From: Alcaligenaceae bacterium 429
Lineage (GTDB): Bacteria > Pseudomonadota > Gammaproteobacteria > Burkholderiales > Burkholderiaceae_B
Length of the DNA stretch: 48,072 nucleotides
Assembly: GCA_004791645.1 (NCBI GenBank)
Contig: SRSN01000002.1
Location: 1 to 48,072 of the forward strand
Direction of reading: 5' to 3'
Position 1 is the stretch's first letter. Each line of letters opens with the position of its first letter. The notes below the pieces were generated by a model. That model saw nothing but the letters and a program-made list of their open reading frames with translations, ran no database searches and was not told the DNA's origin. The translations under genes were made by a program, and so were the position numbers. Of the stretch, positions 1-8,110 are shown piece by piece.

Positions 1-38
1 GTCTCGATGCGAACAACACGGAGCCAGTCACCTTCATT

Positions 39-776
39 ATGAATACACAAGCACAACAACCTTTATCTCGCAAAATTCTTGTCGTTGACGATGATCCTCG
101 ACTGCGCGATCTACTACGCCGTTATCTTTCGGAACAAGGTTTCAATGTTTTTGTTGCTGAGGATGGCAAAGAAATGTCCAAACTCTGGCAGCGCGAGCAC
201 TTTGATCTGCTAGTACTAGACCTAATGCTTCCTGGTGAGGATGGCCTGTCAATTTGTCGCCGCTTACGTGGTGGGCATGATAACACGCCCATCATTATGC
301 TTACGGCCAAAGCCGAGGAAATTGACCGTATTGTAGGCTTGGAAATGGGCGCTGATGACTACCTCATCAAACCCTTTAATCCACGCGAATTACTAGCTCG
401 TGTTAACGCTATTTTACGTAGACGTGGCACTGAAGAACACCCCGGTGCTCCTAGCCAAGAAAATGAGTCCATCGAGTTCGGCCCTTACACTCTGAACCTC
501 TCTACTCGCACACTCACTAAAGGCGAAGAAGTAGTACCTATCACTACAGGTGAGTTCTCTGTACTTAAGGTGTTTGCTCGTCATCCCAAAATTCCTCTGT
601 CACGCGACAAGCTAATGGAGTTGGCACGCGGTCGTGAATACGAAGCTTTCGACCGTAGCCTGGATGTACAAATTTCCCGTTTGCGTAAATTGATAGAACC
701 CAACCCATCTAAACCCATCTTTATCCAGACCGTTTGGGGGCTAGGCTATGTATTTATACCGGATGGTGGAAACTGA
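39..776 (+). CDS. ompR: OmpR-family osmolarity response regulator
   Basis: DNA-binding response regulator of 245 aa, the usual OmpR length, paired with the downstream EnvZ kinase to control outer-membrane porin genes. The N-terminal receiver domain (about residues 11-130) shows the acidic pocket D17-D18-D19, the phosphoacceptor D61 in LVLDLMLPGEDG, T89 and K111 in the LIKPF motif. The C-terminal winged-helix domain (about 145-240) contains the RSLDVQISRLRKLIE recognition-helix region and the terminal VWGLGYVF wing. A GGAG lies about 15 bases upstream of the ATG, which is rather far. envZ begins 14 bases after the stop, so the two are surely co-transcribed. The promoter lies before the window. 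A porin gene at 24854-25972 is a plausible target, but that is inference. Confidence 0.95.
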   Translation: MNTQAQQPLSRKILVVDDDPRLRDLLRRYLSEQGFNVFVAEDGKEMSKLWQREHFDLLVLDLMLPGEDGLSICRRLRGGHDNTPIIMLTAKAEEIDRIVGLEMGADDYLIKPFNPRELLARVNAILRRRGTEEHPGAPSQENESIEFGPYTLNLSTRTLTKGEEVVPITTGEFSVLKVFARHPKIPLSRDKLMELARGREYEAFDRSLDVQISRLRKLIEPNPSKPIFIQTVWGLGYVFIPDGGN

Positions 777-790
777 TCTAGACTTGAGGT

Positions 791-2182
791 ATGTACACTT
801 CACCACCGCCATCGTCCCCACAAGCCAGATCGCAACAGCGATCTGGTTTTTCTCTTGGCCTATTCAGTCGTTCCTTCCTACTACTTGCTGCACTGATGCT
901 CATCAGTCTAGGCGCGTGGCTGCAAGTGTTTTTCAGCATGGAAGAAGGCCCAAGGGCCAGACAGATGGCTCAGCGAGTTACTACTGCCGTTAGCATCACC
1001 CGCTCTGCATTGATGTATGCGCCACCGCATGTACGCCCTGCGCTGCTGTTGGATCTAGCAACCAAAGAAGGCTTACGAGTACAGCCGCGCGACAGCAATG
1101 ACACCTTAGAACCCCTGCAACGTTCGAATTACTGGCAAGAGGTATACCGGGAGATTCGTGCAGGCCTAGGTAGCCAAACGCTAGTGATGTGGTCAGTAAA
1201 CCAAATGCCCGGCATTTGGGTATCTTTTGATATCAATGACGATAAATACTGGTTAGTCTTTGACCGCGAACAATTAAGCCTTACCGCTGGCCCAGAGTGG
1301 CTGGGTTGGGCCATTACCGCATTATTGCTAGCTTTGATTGGCGCTGCTGTCAGTGTGCGCTTTGTGAACCATCCTTTGGCACGACTAGCTAAAGTAGCTC
1401 AACAATTAGCACGCGGGGAAACCCCTTCCCCATTACCTGAGCGTGGCCCCAATGAAATTCGTGAGCTAAATGTCGCCTTTAACCGTATGGCTCGCGATAT
1501 ACGTCAAGCTGAAGCAGACCGAGAAATCATGTTGGCCGGTATCTCTCATGACTTACGTACTCCCTTGGCCCGTATGCGCCTAGAGATTGAACTTAGTAAT
1601 GTCAGCGATGAAACACGTCATGCCATTGACGAAGACTTGGCCCAAATCGATCACAGTATTGGTCAGTTGATGGAATACGCTAGACCGGCTGGCGCTGTGC
1701 CTGAAGAGGGCATTGATGTGTCTCACGCTTTGCAAGAACTGATTGATAGAGAACGCTCACATACTGAAAGTTTGGGTGGCACACTCACAGCAGAAATTGA
1801 AACGGCACTGTTAGCCCGCATTCAAGCCAACGACTTGAAACGCATTGTCAGCAACTTGATTGAAAATGCTAGACGCTATGGTCGTAGCCCCTTAACCAAT
1901 CAAGCCAACATACACCTGACAGCCTCAACGCGCGGCAACAGTATAGAAATTACGGTAGAAGACCAAGGGGTAGGGATTGAGCCACATGAGGTACAACGCT
2001 TATTGCGTCCTTTCTCTCGTGGCGACACCGCCAGAACTGGCGTCAGTGGTGCCGGTTTGGGGTTATCTATTGTAGAACGCTTGCTTGGTCACGTTAACGG
2101 CACCTTGGAGCTGATATCACATCCGCCCCAAGGTTTATTAGTGCGCATCACTATTCCACGCTTAAAACGCAGTCCGTCTTAA
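791..2182 (+). CDS. envZ: EnvZ-type sensor histidine kinase
   Basis: Inner-membrane sensor histidine kinase of 463 aa, partner of OmpR. Membrane segment 1 is about residues 27-48, the periplasmic loop about 50-168 and membrane segment 2 about 170-190. A HAMP linker follows (about 190-245). The H-box ISHDLRTPLARMR carries the phospho-accepting H253. The ATPase domain has the N-box NLIENARRYG (about 357-366), the G1 box DQGVGI (393-398) and the G2 box GAGLGLSI (422-429). The GAGGT before the ATG is directly adjacent to it, so translation is probably coupled to ompR, 14 bases upstream. The stop is only 3 bases from the end of the convergent ispF. Confidence 0.92.
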   Translation: MYTSPPPSSPQARSQQRSGFSLGLFSRSFLLLAALMLISLGAWLQVFFSMEEGPRARQMAQRVTTAVSITRSALMYAPPHVRPALLLDLATKEGLRVQPRDSNDTLEPLQRSNYWQEVYREIRAGLGSQTLVMWSVNQMPGIWVSFDINDDKYWLVFDREQLSLTAGPEWLGWAITALLLALIGAAVSVRFVNHPLARLAKVAQQLARGETPSPLPERGPNEIRELNVAFNRMARDIRQAEADREIMLAGISHDLRTPLARMRLEIELSNVSDETRHAIDEDLAQIDHSIGQLMEYARPAGAVPEEGIDVSHALQELIDRERSHTESLGGTLTAEIETALLARIQANDLKRIVSNLIENARRYGRSPLTNQANIHLTASTRGNSIEITVEDQGVGIEPHEVQRLLRPFSRGDTARTGVSGAGLGLSIVERLLGHVNGTLELISHPPQGLLVRITIPRLKRSPS

Positions 2183-2185
2183 ACG

Positions 2186-2665
2186 TTAATCACGCCACAG
2201 TAGCACAGCCACTGTGGCGGCTATACCTTCTTTACGACCTAAGTAACCCAACTCTTCATTGGTTTTTGCTTTGATATTGACGCGGTCTGTTTCCAATGAC
2301 AGATCAGCAGCAATATTGGCCACCATGGCCGCAGCGTGCGGGCCAATCTTAGGCGCTTGGGCATGTACGGTGGCATCCACGTTGACGACTTTCCACCCTA
2401 AGCCTGCTACCAACGCCATCGCATCACGCAACAACACTCGGCTGTCTGCCCCTTTATAGCGCGGGTCAGTATCAGGGAAGTGCCTACCTATATCCCCCAA
2501 CGCTGCAGCCCCTAGCAGAGCATCTGTTACGGCATGCAGCAATACATCGGCATCTGAGTGGCCCGCTAAACCGTGTGTGTGGGGAATGGTGACACCACCA
2601 ATAATCAAATCACGCCCCTCTACCAGAGCGTGTACGTCAAAACCTTGTCCTACACGAATATCCAT
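2186..2665 (-). CDS. ispF: 2-C-methyl-D-erythritol 2,4-cyclodiphosphate synthase
   Basis: Fifth enzyme of the non-mevalonate isoprenoid pathway, converting CDP-ME 2-phosphate to the cyclic diphosphate with release of CMP. The protein is 159 aa, the family length. It opens with the signature [10 protein letters not shown], and the divalent-metal ligands D10, H12 and H44 are all present ([11 protein letters not shown] segment). The family motif [11 protein letters not shown] lies near the C terminus and contains the active-site Thr. Its start lies 3 bases after the ispD stop, so the two consecutive pathway enzymes form an operon. Confidence 0.96.
   Translation of the reverse strand: MDIRVGQGFDVHALVEGRDLIIGGVTIPHTHGLAGHSDADVLLHAVTDALLGAAALGDIGRHFPDTDPRYKGADSRVLLRDAMALVAGLGWKVVNVDATVHAQAPKIGPHAAAMVANIAADLSLETDRVNIKAKTNEELGYLGRKEGIAATVAVLLWRD
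2193..2219. terminator. Hairpin at the envZ/ispF convergent junction
   Basis: A perfect 9-bp stem, CGCCACAGT paired with ACTGTGGCG around a 9-base loop, sits inside the last codons of ispF, just past the envZ stop. Neither side has a clear U-tract, so a termination role for the two convergent transcripts is only inferred from position. Confidence 0.35.
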
Positions 2666-2668
2666 GGC

Positions 2669-3385
2669 TTATAACCACCTATCCATCAATTCAAAATCTT
2701 CTGGCCACGTGACTTTTAGATTACGTTTAGAGCCAGCAATCAACAAAGGTTCCACACCCTGCAGTTCCACTGCAGAGGCCTCATCCGTAATGGTCGCGCC
2801 TTGTTGATGTGCTTTTTGCAGACACTCTAACAAGAAATTAGCTTTGAACATTTGCGGAGTTTGCGCCAGCCATAGGCCTTCGCGATCTACGGTTTGCTCA
2901 CTACGAGCCAGCCGGTCGTCTTGCAACGGCGCTTGACGCTTCACCGTATCAGTCACAGGCCACGCAAGCAACCCACCTTGATCCTGCTCTAAACACGTAG
3001 AAATCAGGCGTTCTAAATCTTCTACTGGCACACCGGGACGTGCTGCATCGTGCACCAATGCCCAGGTATCATCGTCGGCTTTTAAATCTTCTAGCGCTTG
3101 GCGTACAGTTTGATCACGGGTATCACCCCCACAGTGACGCCACACAGTGCGCTCCATACCTTGTAAACAAGATTCCACCCAAGTGTCTTCCCTGCTTACA
3201 ATAACCCTTATCTGACTAATGCGTGGTTCACGCAATAGCGCTTGCACAGTACGACGCAACATGGGTTCACCACCTATCAAGGCGTATTGTTTAGGCACTG
3301 TGGCTGACAACAACACCGAACCACCACGGCGAGCCCGCGTACCTACGCCCGCTGCCGGTACAATTGCAATAATTTTTTTACTCAT
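2669..3385 (-). CDS. ispD: 2-C-methyl-D-erythritol 4-phosphate cytidylyltransferase
   Basis: Transfers CMP from CTP to MEP in the non-mevalonate isoprenoid pathway. The chosen start gives 238 aa beginning MSKKIIAIVPAAG; it is preceded by AAGGG at good spacing, and a longer frame to 3451 would add 22 residues unlike the family. Visible motifs are the nucleotide-binding PAAGVGTR (10-17), P31-K32-Q33-Y34, and HDAARP (112-117). The loop around residues 18-30 is slightly longer than in E. coli, as I recall for Bordetella-type enzymes. The divergent mfd gene starts only 13 bases away, so the promoter must extend into mfd coding sequence. Confidence 0.95.
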   Translation of the reverse strand: MSKKIIAIVPAAGVGTRARRGGSVLLSATVPKQYALIGGEPMLRRTVQALLREPRISQIRVIVSREDTWVESCLQGMERTVWRHCGGDTRDQTVRQALEDLKADDDTWALVHDAARPGVPVEDLERLISTCLEQDQGGLLAWPVTDTVKRQAPLQDDRLARSEQTVDREGLWLAQTPQMFKANFLLECLQKAHQQGATITDEASAVELQGVEPLLIAGSKRNLKVTWPEDFELMDRWL

Positions 3386-3398
3386 ATCATCCCTTACC

Positions 3399-6300
3399 AT
3401 GAGCCCCCTGACTTCATCCAACACCTCTGCCGCTCTGTCTTTACCCAGCACTGGCGAGTTGCTGAAATCCCTGAAGCCAGGGCAACGCTATACCCAGTCT
3501 TTACCACCTGGTTCTGGCGATGCTTGTCTGCTGGCTGATCTAGCCCAGCGTAGTGCACGCCCCCTAGTCATTCTATGTGCCAACCCGTTGGATGCATCAC
3601 GACTGGCCGACGAATTACCCTTATTCATTCCCAGTTTAAACATACGTCAGTTTCCTGACTGGGAAACTCTGCCCTATGATGGTTTTTCACCGCATGAAGC
3701 CTTAGTGTCTTCGCGCTTGCAAACCATGCATGCTCTGCAGCAAAAAACCGTCGATGTACTGACTGTACCGGTTAGCACGGCATTGTACCGTTTAGCACCA
3801 CCCTCCTTTTTAGCCGCTTATACCTTTTCGTTTAAGCAAGGCAGCAAATTGGATGAGAGCCAACTGCGCGAACAAATGGTGCTGGCTAATTATAATCACG
3901 TCACCCAAGTTACCGCACCCGGTGAATTCTGCGTACGTGGTGGATTGATTGATATCTTCCCTATGGGCTCAGCTCTGCCCTACCGGTTGGATTTATTTGA
4001 CGACGAAATAGAATCCATACGTGCCTTTGATGCTGACACTCAGCGTAGCCTGTATCCAGTGCCTGAAGTGCAGTTGCTGCCTGGCCGAGAATTCCCTATG
4101 GATGAGGCGGCCCGCACACTGTTTCGTAGTCGCTTTAGAGAGGTGTTCGAGGGAGACCCTTCTAGAGCCCTCCCCTATAAAGACATAGGCAATGGCATTG
4201 CTTTTGCCGGTGTGGAATATTACTTACCGCTATTCTTCGAAGAAACAGCCACATTATTTGATTACCTCAGTGATCAGGCTCTGGTGGTAACACATGGTGA
4301 TCTGGCGCAAGCTATTGAGCACTTTCACACCGACACCCATAGCCGCTACACCTTCTTAAACGCCGATAGAGAACGCCCTGTACTAACACCTCATGCGTTA
4401 TTCCTGAATGAAACCGAGTTGTACTCACGACTCAAAGAGTACCCAAGACTGAGCCTGCAAGCCGGCGCCCCTCACCCTGATTTCGAGGCTTTGCCCGAAG
4501 TCGCTGTGAACCGCCGCTCTGAAGACCCTGTTGCTGCACTACGTAGAGAGATCACCGACCCCAAACGTCGCACCGTACTGTGCGCAGACTCTGCTGGTAG
4601 ACGCGAAACCTTGGGGCAAATGCTGCAAGAGTTTGGCGTACACGTGCCATCTATTCCGGCAGACCTGCAAGACTTCCTACAATCAGATGCCCATTTTGCG
4701 CTAGTCGTCGCGCCGCTTTCCCAAGGCTTTGCCTTGCACGAAGCAGCCATAAGCATACTCACTGAAAACGATTTATACCCTACCCAAGCGCGCTCCCAGC
4801 GTCGCCGTGGCAAACAAGAAAAAACCACTGATGTGGAAGCCATGGTGCGCGATTTGTCCGAGCTACGTGAAGGCGACCCAGTCGTGCACAGTGAGCATGG
4901 CATTGGACGCTATTGCGGCTTAATAGAGATGGATCTGGGCGAAGGCCCAATGGAACTGCTGCACCTTGAGTACGCAAAAGAAGCCACCCTGTACGTACCT
5001 GTCTCGCAACTGCATCTAATTTCGCGCTATAGCGGCACCGACCCAGACGCTGCCCCCCTGCACCAATTAGGTTCAGGACAGTGGGAAAAAGCACGTCGCC
5101 GAGCCGCCAAACAAGCGCGAGACACTGCCGCCGAGCTACTAGACCTCTACGCCAAACGCGCTCTGCGCACGGGTAATGAGTACAAACTGCCCTTTAGCGA
5201 CTACGAAGAGTTTTCTGCAGGCTTCGGTTTTGAAGCCACACCTGACCAGCAAGGCGCTATTGATGCGGTGTTGGATGACATGCGCTCTAGTCGCCCTATG
5301 GATAGGCTGATTTGTGGTGATGTAGGCTTTGGCAAAACCGAAGTGGCTTTACGTGCAGCCTTTCTTGCCGTAGCAAATGGTATGCAGGTCGCCTTGCTGT
5401 GCCCCACCACGCTCTTGGCAGAACAGCACGCACAAACCTTTACTGACCGTTTTGCCGACTGGCCTGTACGTGTGGCAGAACTATCGCGTTTCCGCTCAGG
5501 CAAAGAAAGCAAACAAGCCATTGATGGCTTAGCATCAGGGCAAGTGGATATCGTCATTGGCACACACAAAATTTTGTCATCCAGTGTGCAATTCAAAAAC
5601 CTAGGCTTGGTCATTATTGATGAAGAACACCGCTTCGGTGTGCGCCAAAAAGAAGCGCTTAAAGCGTTACGTGCCGAAGTGGATATACTCACGCTAACGG
5701 CTACACCTATCCCCCGTACTCTGGGTATGTCACTGGAAGGTATACGTGACTTTTCTGTCATCGCCACAGCTCCACAAAAACGTTTGGCCATTAAAACTTT
5801 CGTGCGCCGTGAAGACGGTAGCACCATACGCGAAGCGTTACTGCGTGAACTGAAACGTGGCGGTCAGGTGTACTTCCTGCATAACGAAGTAGAGACCATT
5901 CAGAACCGCAGAGCCCGCCTAGAAGAGTTAGTACCTGAAGCACGTATAGGTGTCGCGCATGGCCAAATGCCAGAGCGCGAATTAGAAAGCGTGATGAAAG
6001 ACTTCTATCAAAAACGCTTCAATGTCTTGTTGTGTACCACCATTATCGAAACCGGTATTGACGTGCCAAGTGCGAACACTATCGTCATCCACAGAGCCGA
6101 CAGACTGGGCTTGGCACAATTACACCAGCTACGTGGTCGCGTAGGGCGCTCTCACCATCAAGCCTATGCCTACCTACTCACCCCCGGCGAGGATGCCATT
6201 ACCAGCAATGCTAAGAAACGTCTGGAGGCCATTCAAGCCATGGAAGAACTAGGCTCCGGCTTCTTCTTGGCCATGAACGATCTGGAAATTCGTGGTGCAG

Positions 6301-6872
6301 GTGAGGTGCTGGGTGAGCATCAGTCTGGCAATATCCAAGAAATTGGTTTTTCCATGTACACCGATATGCTGAACACCGCTGTCAAAGCCTTGAAGGCTGG
6401 CGAAGAACCCGATTTAGACAGCCCATTCACCAGCGGCTGCGAAGTGAACTTACGCGCCTCTGCTCTACTACCTGCCGATTATTGTCCTGATGTACATGCC
6501 CGCTTAGGTTTATACAAAAAACTGTCACATGCAGCTGATAACGATGCGTTGAACAATCTGCAAGAAGAACTAATTGACCGTTATGGCCCGCTGCCTGAAG
6601 CAGCACAGACCTTGATGGCCGTACACCGCATACGTTTAGTTGCCGAGGCCTTAGGTATTACTAAAGTGGATGTGACCGCTGATTACGCCAATATTCAGTT
6701 TTCTAGCAAACCTAATGTTGATCCTATTACCCTGATTGAACTGGTACAGAAAAACAAACACATACGTTTTTCTGGTCCAGACAAACTGAAGGTAGAAATG
6801 CCCGCGGACGCAGATTGGAAGCAACGATCACAACAGGTTCTCACCCTACTACAACGTATAGGTAGAGCTTAA
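3399..6872 (+). CDS. mfd: Transcription-repair coupling factor
   Basis: Superfamily 2 DNA translocase that displaces RNA polymerase stalled at lesions and recruits UvrA. From the ATG at 3399 it has 1157 aa, close to E. coli Mfd (1148). The N-terminal UvrB-like region (about 20-340) includes FPDWETLPYD. The RNA-polymerase-interacting domain follows (about 485-550, GDPVVHSEHGIGRY). Motor motifs are Walker A GDVGFGKTE (640-648), DEEH (741-744) and TATPIPRTLGMS. QLRGRVGRS and the C-terminal TRG/D7 regions are intact. The open frame extends upstream to 3219, but that part is antisense to ispD and unlike the family. No clear Shine-Dalgarno sequence precedes the ATG, so the exact start is the least certain point. 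Confidence 0.96.
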   Translation: MSPLTSSNTSAALSLPSTGELLKSLKPGQRYTQSLPPGSGDACLLADLAQRSARPLVILCANPLDASRLADELPLFIPSLNIRQFPDWETLPYDGFSPHEALVSSRLQTMHALQQKTVDVLTVPVSTALYRLAPPSFLAAYTFSFKQGSKLDESQLREQMVLANYNHVTQVTAPGEFCVRGGLIDIFPMGSALPYRLDLFDDEIESIRAFDADTQRSLYPVPEVQLLPGREFPMDEAARTLFRSRFREVFEGDPSRALPYKDIGNGIAFAGVEYYLPLFFEETATLFDYLSDQALVVTHGDLAQAIEHFHTDTHSRYTFLNADRERPVLTPHALFLNETELYSRLKEYPRLSLQAGAPHPDFEALPEVAVNRRSEDPVAALRREITDPKRRTVLCADSAGRRETLGQMLQEFGVHVPSIPADLQDFLQSDAHFALVVAPLSQGFALHEAAISILTENDLYPTQARSQRRRGKQEKTTDVEAMVRDLSELREGDPVVHSEHGIGRYCGLIEMDLGEGPMELLHLEYAKEATLYVPVSQLHLISRYSGTDPDAAPLHQLGSGQWEKARRRAAKQARDTAAELLDLYAKRALRTGNEYKLPFSDYEEFSAGFGFEATPDQQGAIDAVLDDMRSSRPMDRLICGDVGFGKTEVALRAAFLAVANGMQVALLCPTTLLAEQHAQTFTDRFADWPVRVAELSRFRSGKESKQAIDGLASGQVDIVIGTHKILSSSVQFKNLGLVIIDEEHRFGVRQKEALKALRAEVDILTLTATPIPRTLGMSLEGIRDFSVIATAPQKRLAIKTFVRREDGSTIREALLRELKRGGQVYFLHNEVETIQNRRARLEELVPEARIGVAHGQMPERELESVMKDFYQKRFNVLLCTTIIETGIDVPSANTIVIHRADRLGLAQLHQLRGRVGRSHHQAYAYLLTPGEDAITSNAKKRLEAIQAMEELGSGFFLAMNDLEIRGAGEVLGEHQSGNIQEIGFSMYTDMLNTAVKALKAGEEPDLDSPFTSGCEVNLRASALLPADYCPDVHARLGLYKKLSHAADNDALNNLQEELIDRYGPLPEAAQTLMAVHRIRLVAEALGITKVDVTADYANIQFSSKPNVDPITLIELVQKNKHIRFSGPDKLKVEMPADADWKQRSQQVLTLLQRIGRA

Positions 6873-6889
6873 AAACAACGTGAAACTAC

Positions 6890-6918
6890 TTGCCCACGTA
6901 AAAAACACTCGTTATAGT
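6890..6918 (+). promoter_or_regulatory. Candidate sigma70 promoter for the leader-EamA unit
   Basis: TTGCCC (6890-6895) and TATAGT (6913-6918) are separated by exactly 17 bases. An inverted repeat, TGCCCAC (6891-6897) and GTGGGCA (6917-6923), covers both hexamers, as an operator would. Transcription would start near 6925, giving a leader of about 265 bases before the EamA gene. This is read from the sequence only. Confidence 0.5.
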
Positions 6919-7011
6919 GGGCAGGTACAGTTCACTTTACAGAACCCATTCATGCTATTAACCACACACCACTCTACTCGCGCTTGCCCAACTTGGGTGG
7001 CAGGTGTGCGC

Positions 7012-7101
7012 GTGAATGCGGCTAATCCTCCCCCTCCCTCATCTATAGCACCTCCAGTGATGTCTAGCGTAGTTGTAGCTCGCGTCGTAGCAGTAGTCTA
7101 A
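7012..7101 (+). CDS. Putative valine-rich leader peptide
   Basis: Short frame of 29 codons from a GTG preceded by GGCAGG at a 7-base spacing. An internal ATG at 7060 would give the 13-residue MSSVVVARVVAVV. Seven of the last ten codons are valine (GTA, GTT and GTC), with a single Arg in the middle, and a proline-rich stretch precedes them. E. coli IvbL, the leader of ilvBN, has the same design: a Pro/Ala segment followed by valine runs around an Arg. The stop is 89 bases before the EamA transporter gene and the frame lies downstream of a good promoter. I infer a ribosome-stalling attenuation peptide that senses charged tRNA-Val. Neither translation nor function is shown; the start is ambiguous (6952, 7012 or 7060). 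Confidence 0.55.
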   Translation: MNAANPPPPSSIAPPVMSSVVVARVVAVV

Positions 7102-7149
7102 CGACCACCATCACGTCTTCTCGACTTTCACATATCGCCTACAAGGCGA
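7084..7149 (+). promoter_or_regulatory. Candidate attenuator structures after the valine leader
   Basis: GTCGTAG (7084-7090), inside the valine codons, can pair with CTAACGAC (7098-7105) with one bulged A. A second compact hairpin, TCGCCT-ACA-AGGCGA (7135-7149), follows. The bases after it are only moderately U-rich, so it is not a textbook terminator. A small GATG-AGAA-CATC stem (7179-7190) abuts the EamA start codon and could gate translation instead. Mutually exclusive folding is inferred, not computed. Confidence 0.4.
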
Positions 7150-7190
7150 CTGATTGTTGACGCATATAGTTTCTATTAGATGAGAACATC

Positions 7191-8042
7191 ATGTCATTTT
7201 TGAATCCAGCATGGTCAGCACACGCTGCCATGGGTTTATTTGTCTTGTTATGGGGCAGTGCCGCCCTTTTCACCCGCTGGGGTCTAGATTACGCCTCACC
7301 TACGGTCTTATTGCTGTTGCGTTTTTCGTTAGCCATGGGCGCCTTATTGCTTTTAGGCTTACGTAGACCCATCTGGCCCGCTAAAGGGACTAGGCTACAA
7401 GTTGCTAGTACCGGATTGCTGTTAGTAGGAGGCTACTCTATCTGCTATTTCCAATCCATGGCACATGGTATTACCCCAGGCCTCTTAGCGACACTATTAG
7501 GCACGCAACCAGTCCTTACATTGCTACTGACTGAGCGTAGATTCTCGGTGTGGCGATTAAGTGGTTTACTGCTCTCTATGGCCGGTTTAGCGCTGGTGGT
7601 ATGGCAAGGTGCCTCCGTAGTGAATATTTCCACGCTAGGCTTGATTTACGGCTTAGGAGCACTAGCCTGCATCACCTTTGGTTCGCTCAAACAAAAACGT
7701 ATTCAACAAGCCCCCGATGCCGTGCTACCACTACAGTATGTGATGACCCTGCTTTTGTGTGTCGTAGTACTACCGTTTGAGACCCAAACGCTTCATCTGG
7801 ACTGGGGCTTACTCATTCCATTGCTCTGGCTAGGCTTAGTCATTTCTGTAGCCGCACAATTGCTGCTGTATCGCATGATACGTTCTGGCAACCTCGTCAA
7901 CATCACTAGCTTGTTTTACCTAGTACCTGTTGTCACGGTGATTATGGACTACGTGTTTCTTGGCAATGCCCTACCCGCTTTAGCCCTGGTGGGAATGGTG
8001 GCTATTCTTGCTGGTTTGGCGCTGGTATTTAGAAAAGCCTAA
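7191..8042 (+). CDS. EamA/DMT-family transporter, possible amino-acid exporter
   Basis: Inner-membrane protein of 283 aa of the drug/metabolite transporter superfamily, with about ten hydrophobic segments arranged as two EamA repeats (about residues 10-135 and 145-280). The first repeat shows LFVLLWGSAALFTRWGL and the second the usual LGALACITFGSLKQKR and FYLVPVVTVIMDYVFLG segments. Families of this kind often export amino acids or metabolites; the sequence alone does not give the substrate. The valine-rich leader upstream (7012-7101) makes valine or another branched-chain compound the best guess. It stands alone between mfd and serB and ends at a strong bidirectional terminator. Confidence 0.85.
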   Translation: MSFLNPAWSAHAAMGLFVLLWGSAALFTRWGLDYASPTVLLLLRFSLAMGALLLLGLRRPIWPAKGTRLQVASTGLLLVGGYSICYFQSMAHGITPGLLATLLGTQPVLTLLLTERRFSVWRLSGLLLSMAGLALVVWQGASVVNISTLGLIYGLGALACITFGSLKQKRIQQAPDAVLPLQYVMTLLLCVVVLPFETQTLHLDWGLLIPLLWLGLVISVAAQLLLYRMIRSGNLVNITSLFYLVPVVTVIMDYVFLGNALPALALVGMVAILAGLALVFRKA

Positions 8043-8056
8043 ACGTTGTTCTACAC

Positions 8057-8092
8057 AAAAAAGCCTGTATGTGATGAGCATGCAGGCTTTTT
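8057..8092. terminator. Bidirectional intrinsic terminator between EamA gene and serB
   Basis: A stem of about 14 bp with one G-T wobble pairs AAAAAGCCTG plus TATG with CATG plus CAGGCTTTTT. It has an A-run on the left and a T-run on the right, so it can terminate both convergent genes. Confidence 0.88.
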
Positions 8093-8110
8093 CATGACTA
8101 GAAAAGCTAT

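Noticed and set aside
5201-5827. 208-codon minus-strand frame inside mfd
   Set aside because: Antisense to the motor domain of mfd; no ribosome site and no family resemblance.
6880-7101. Full 73-codon frame containing the Val-rich tail
   Set aside because: Its GTG start lies upstream of the candidate promoter, so only the shorter leader versions are considered.
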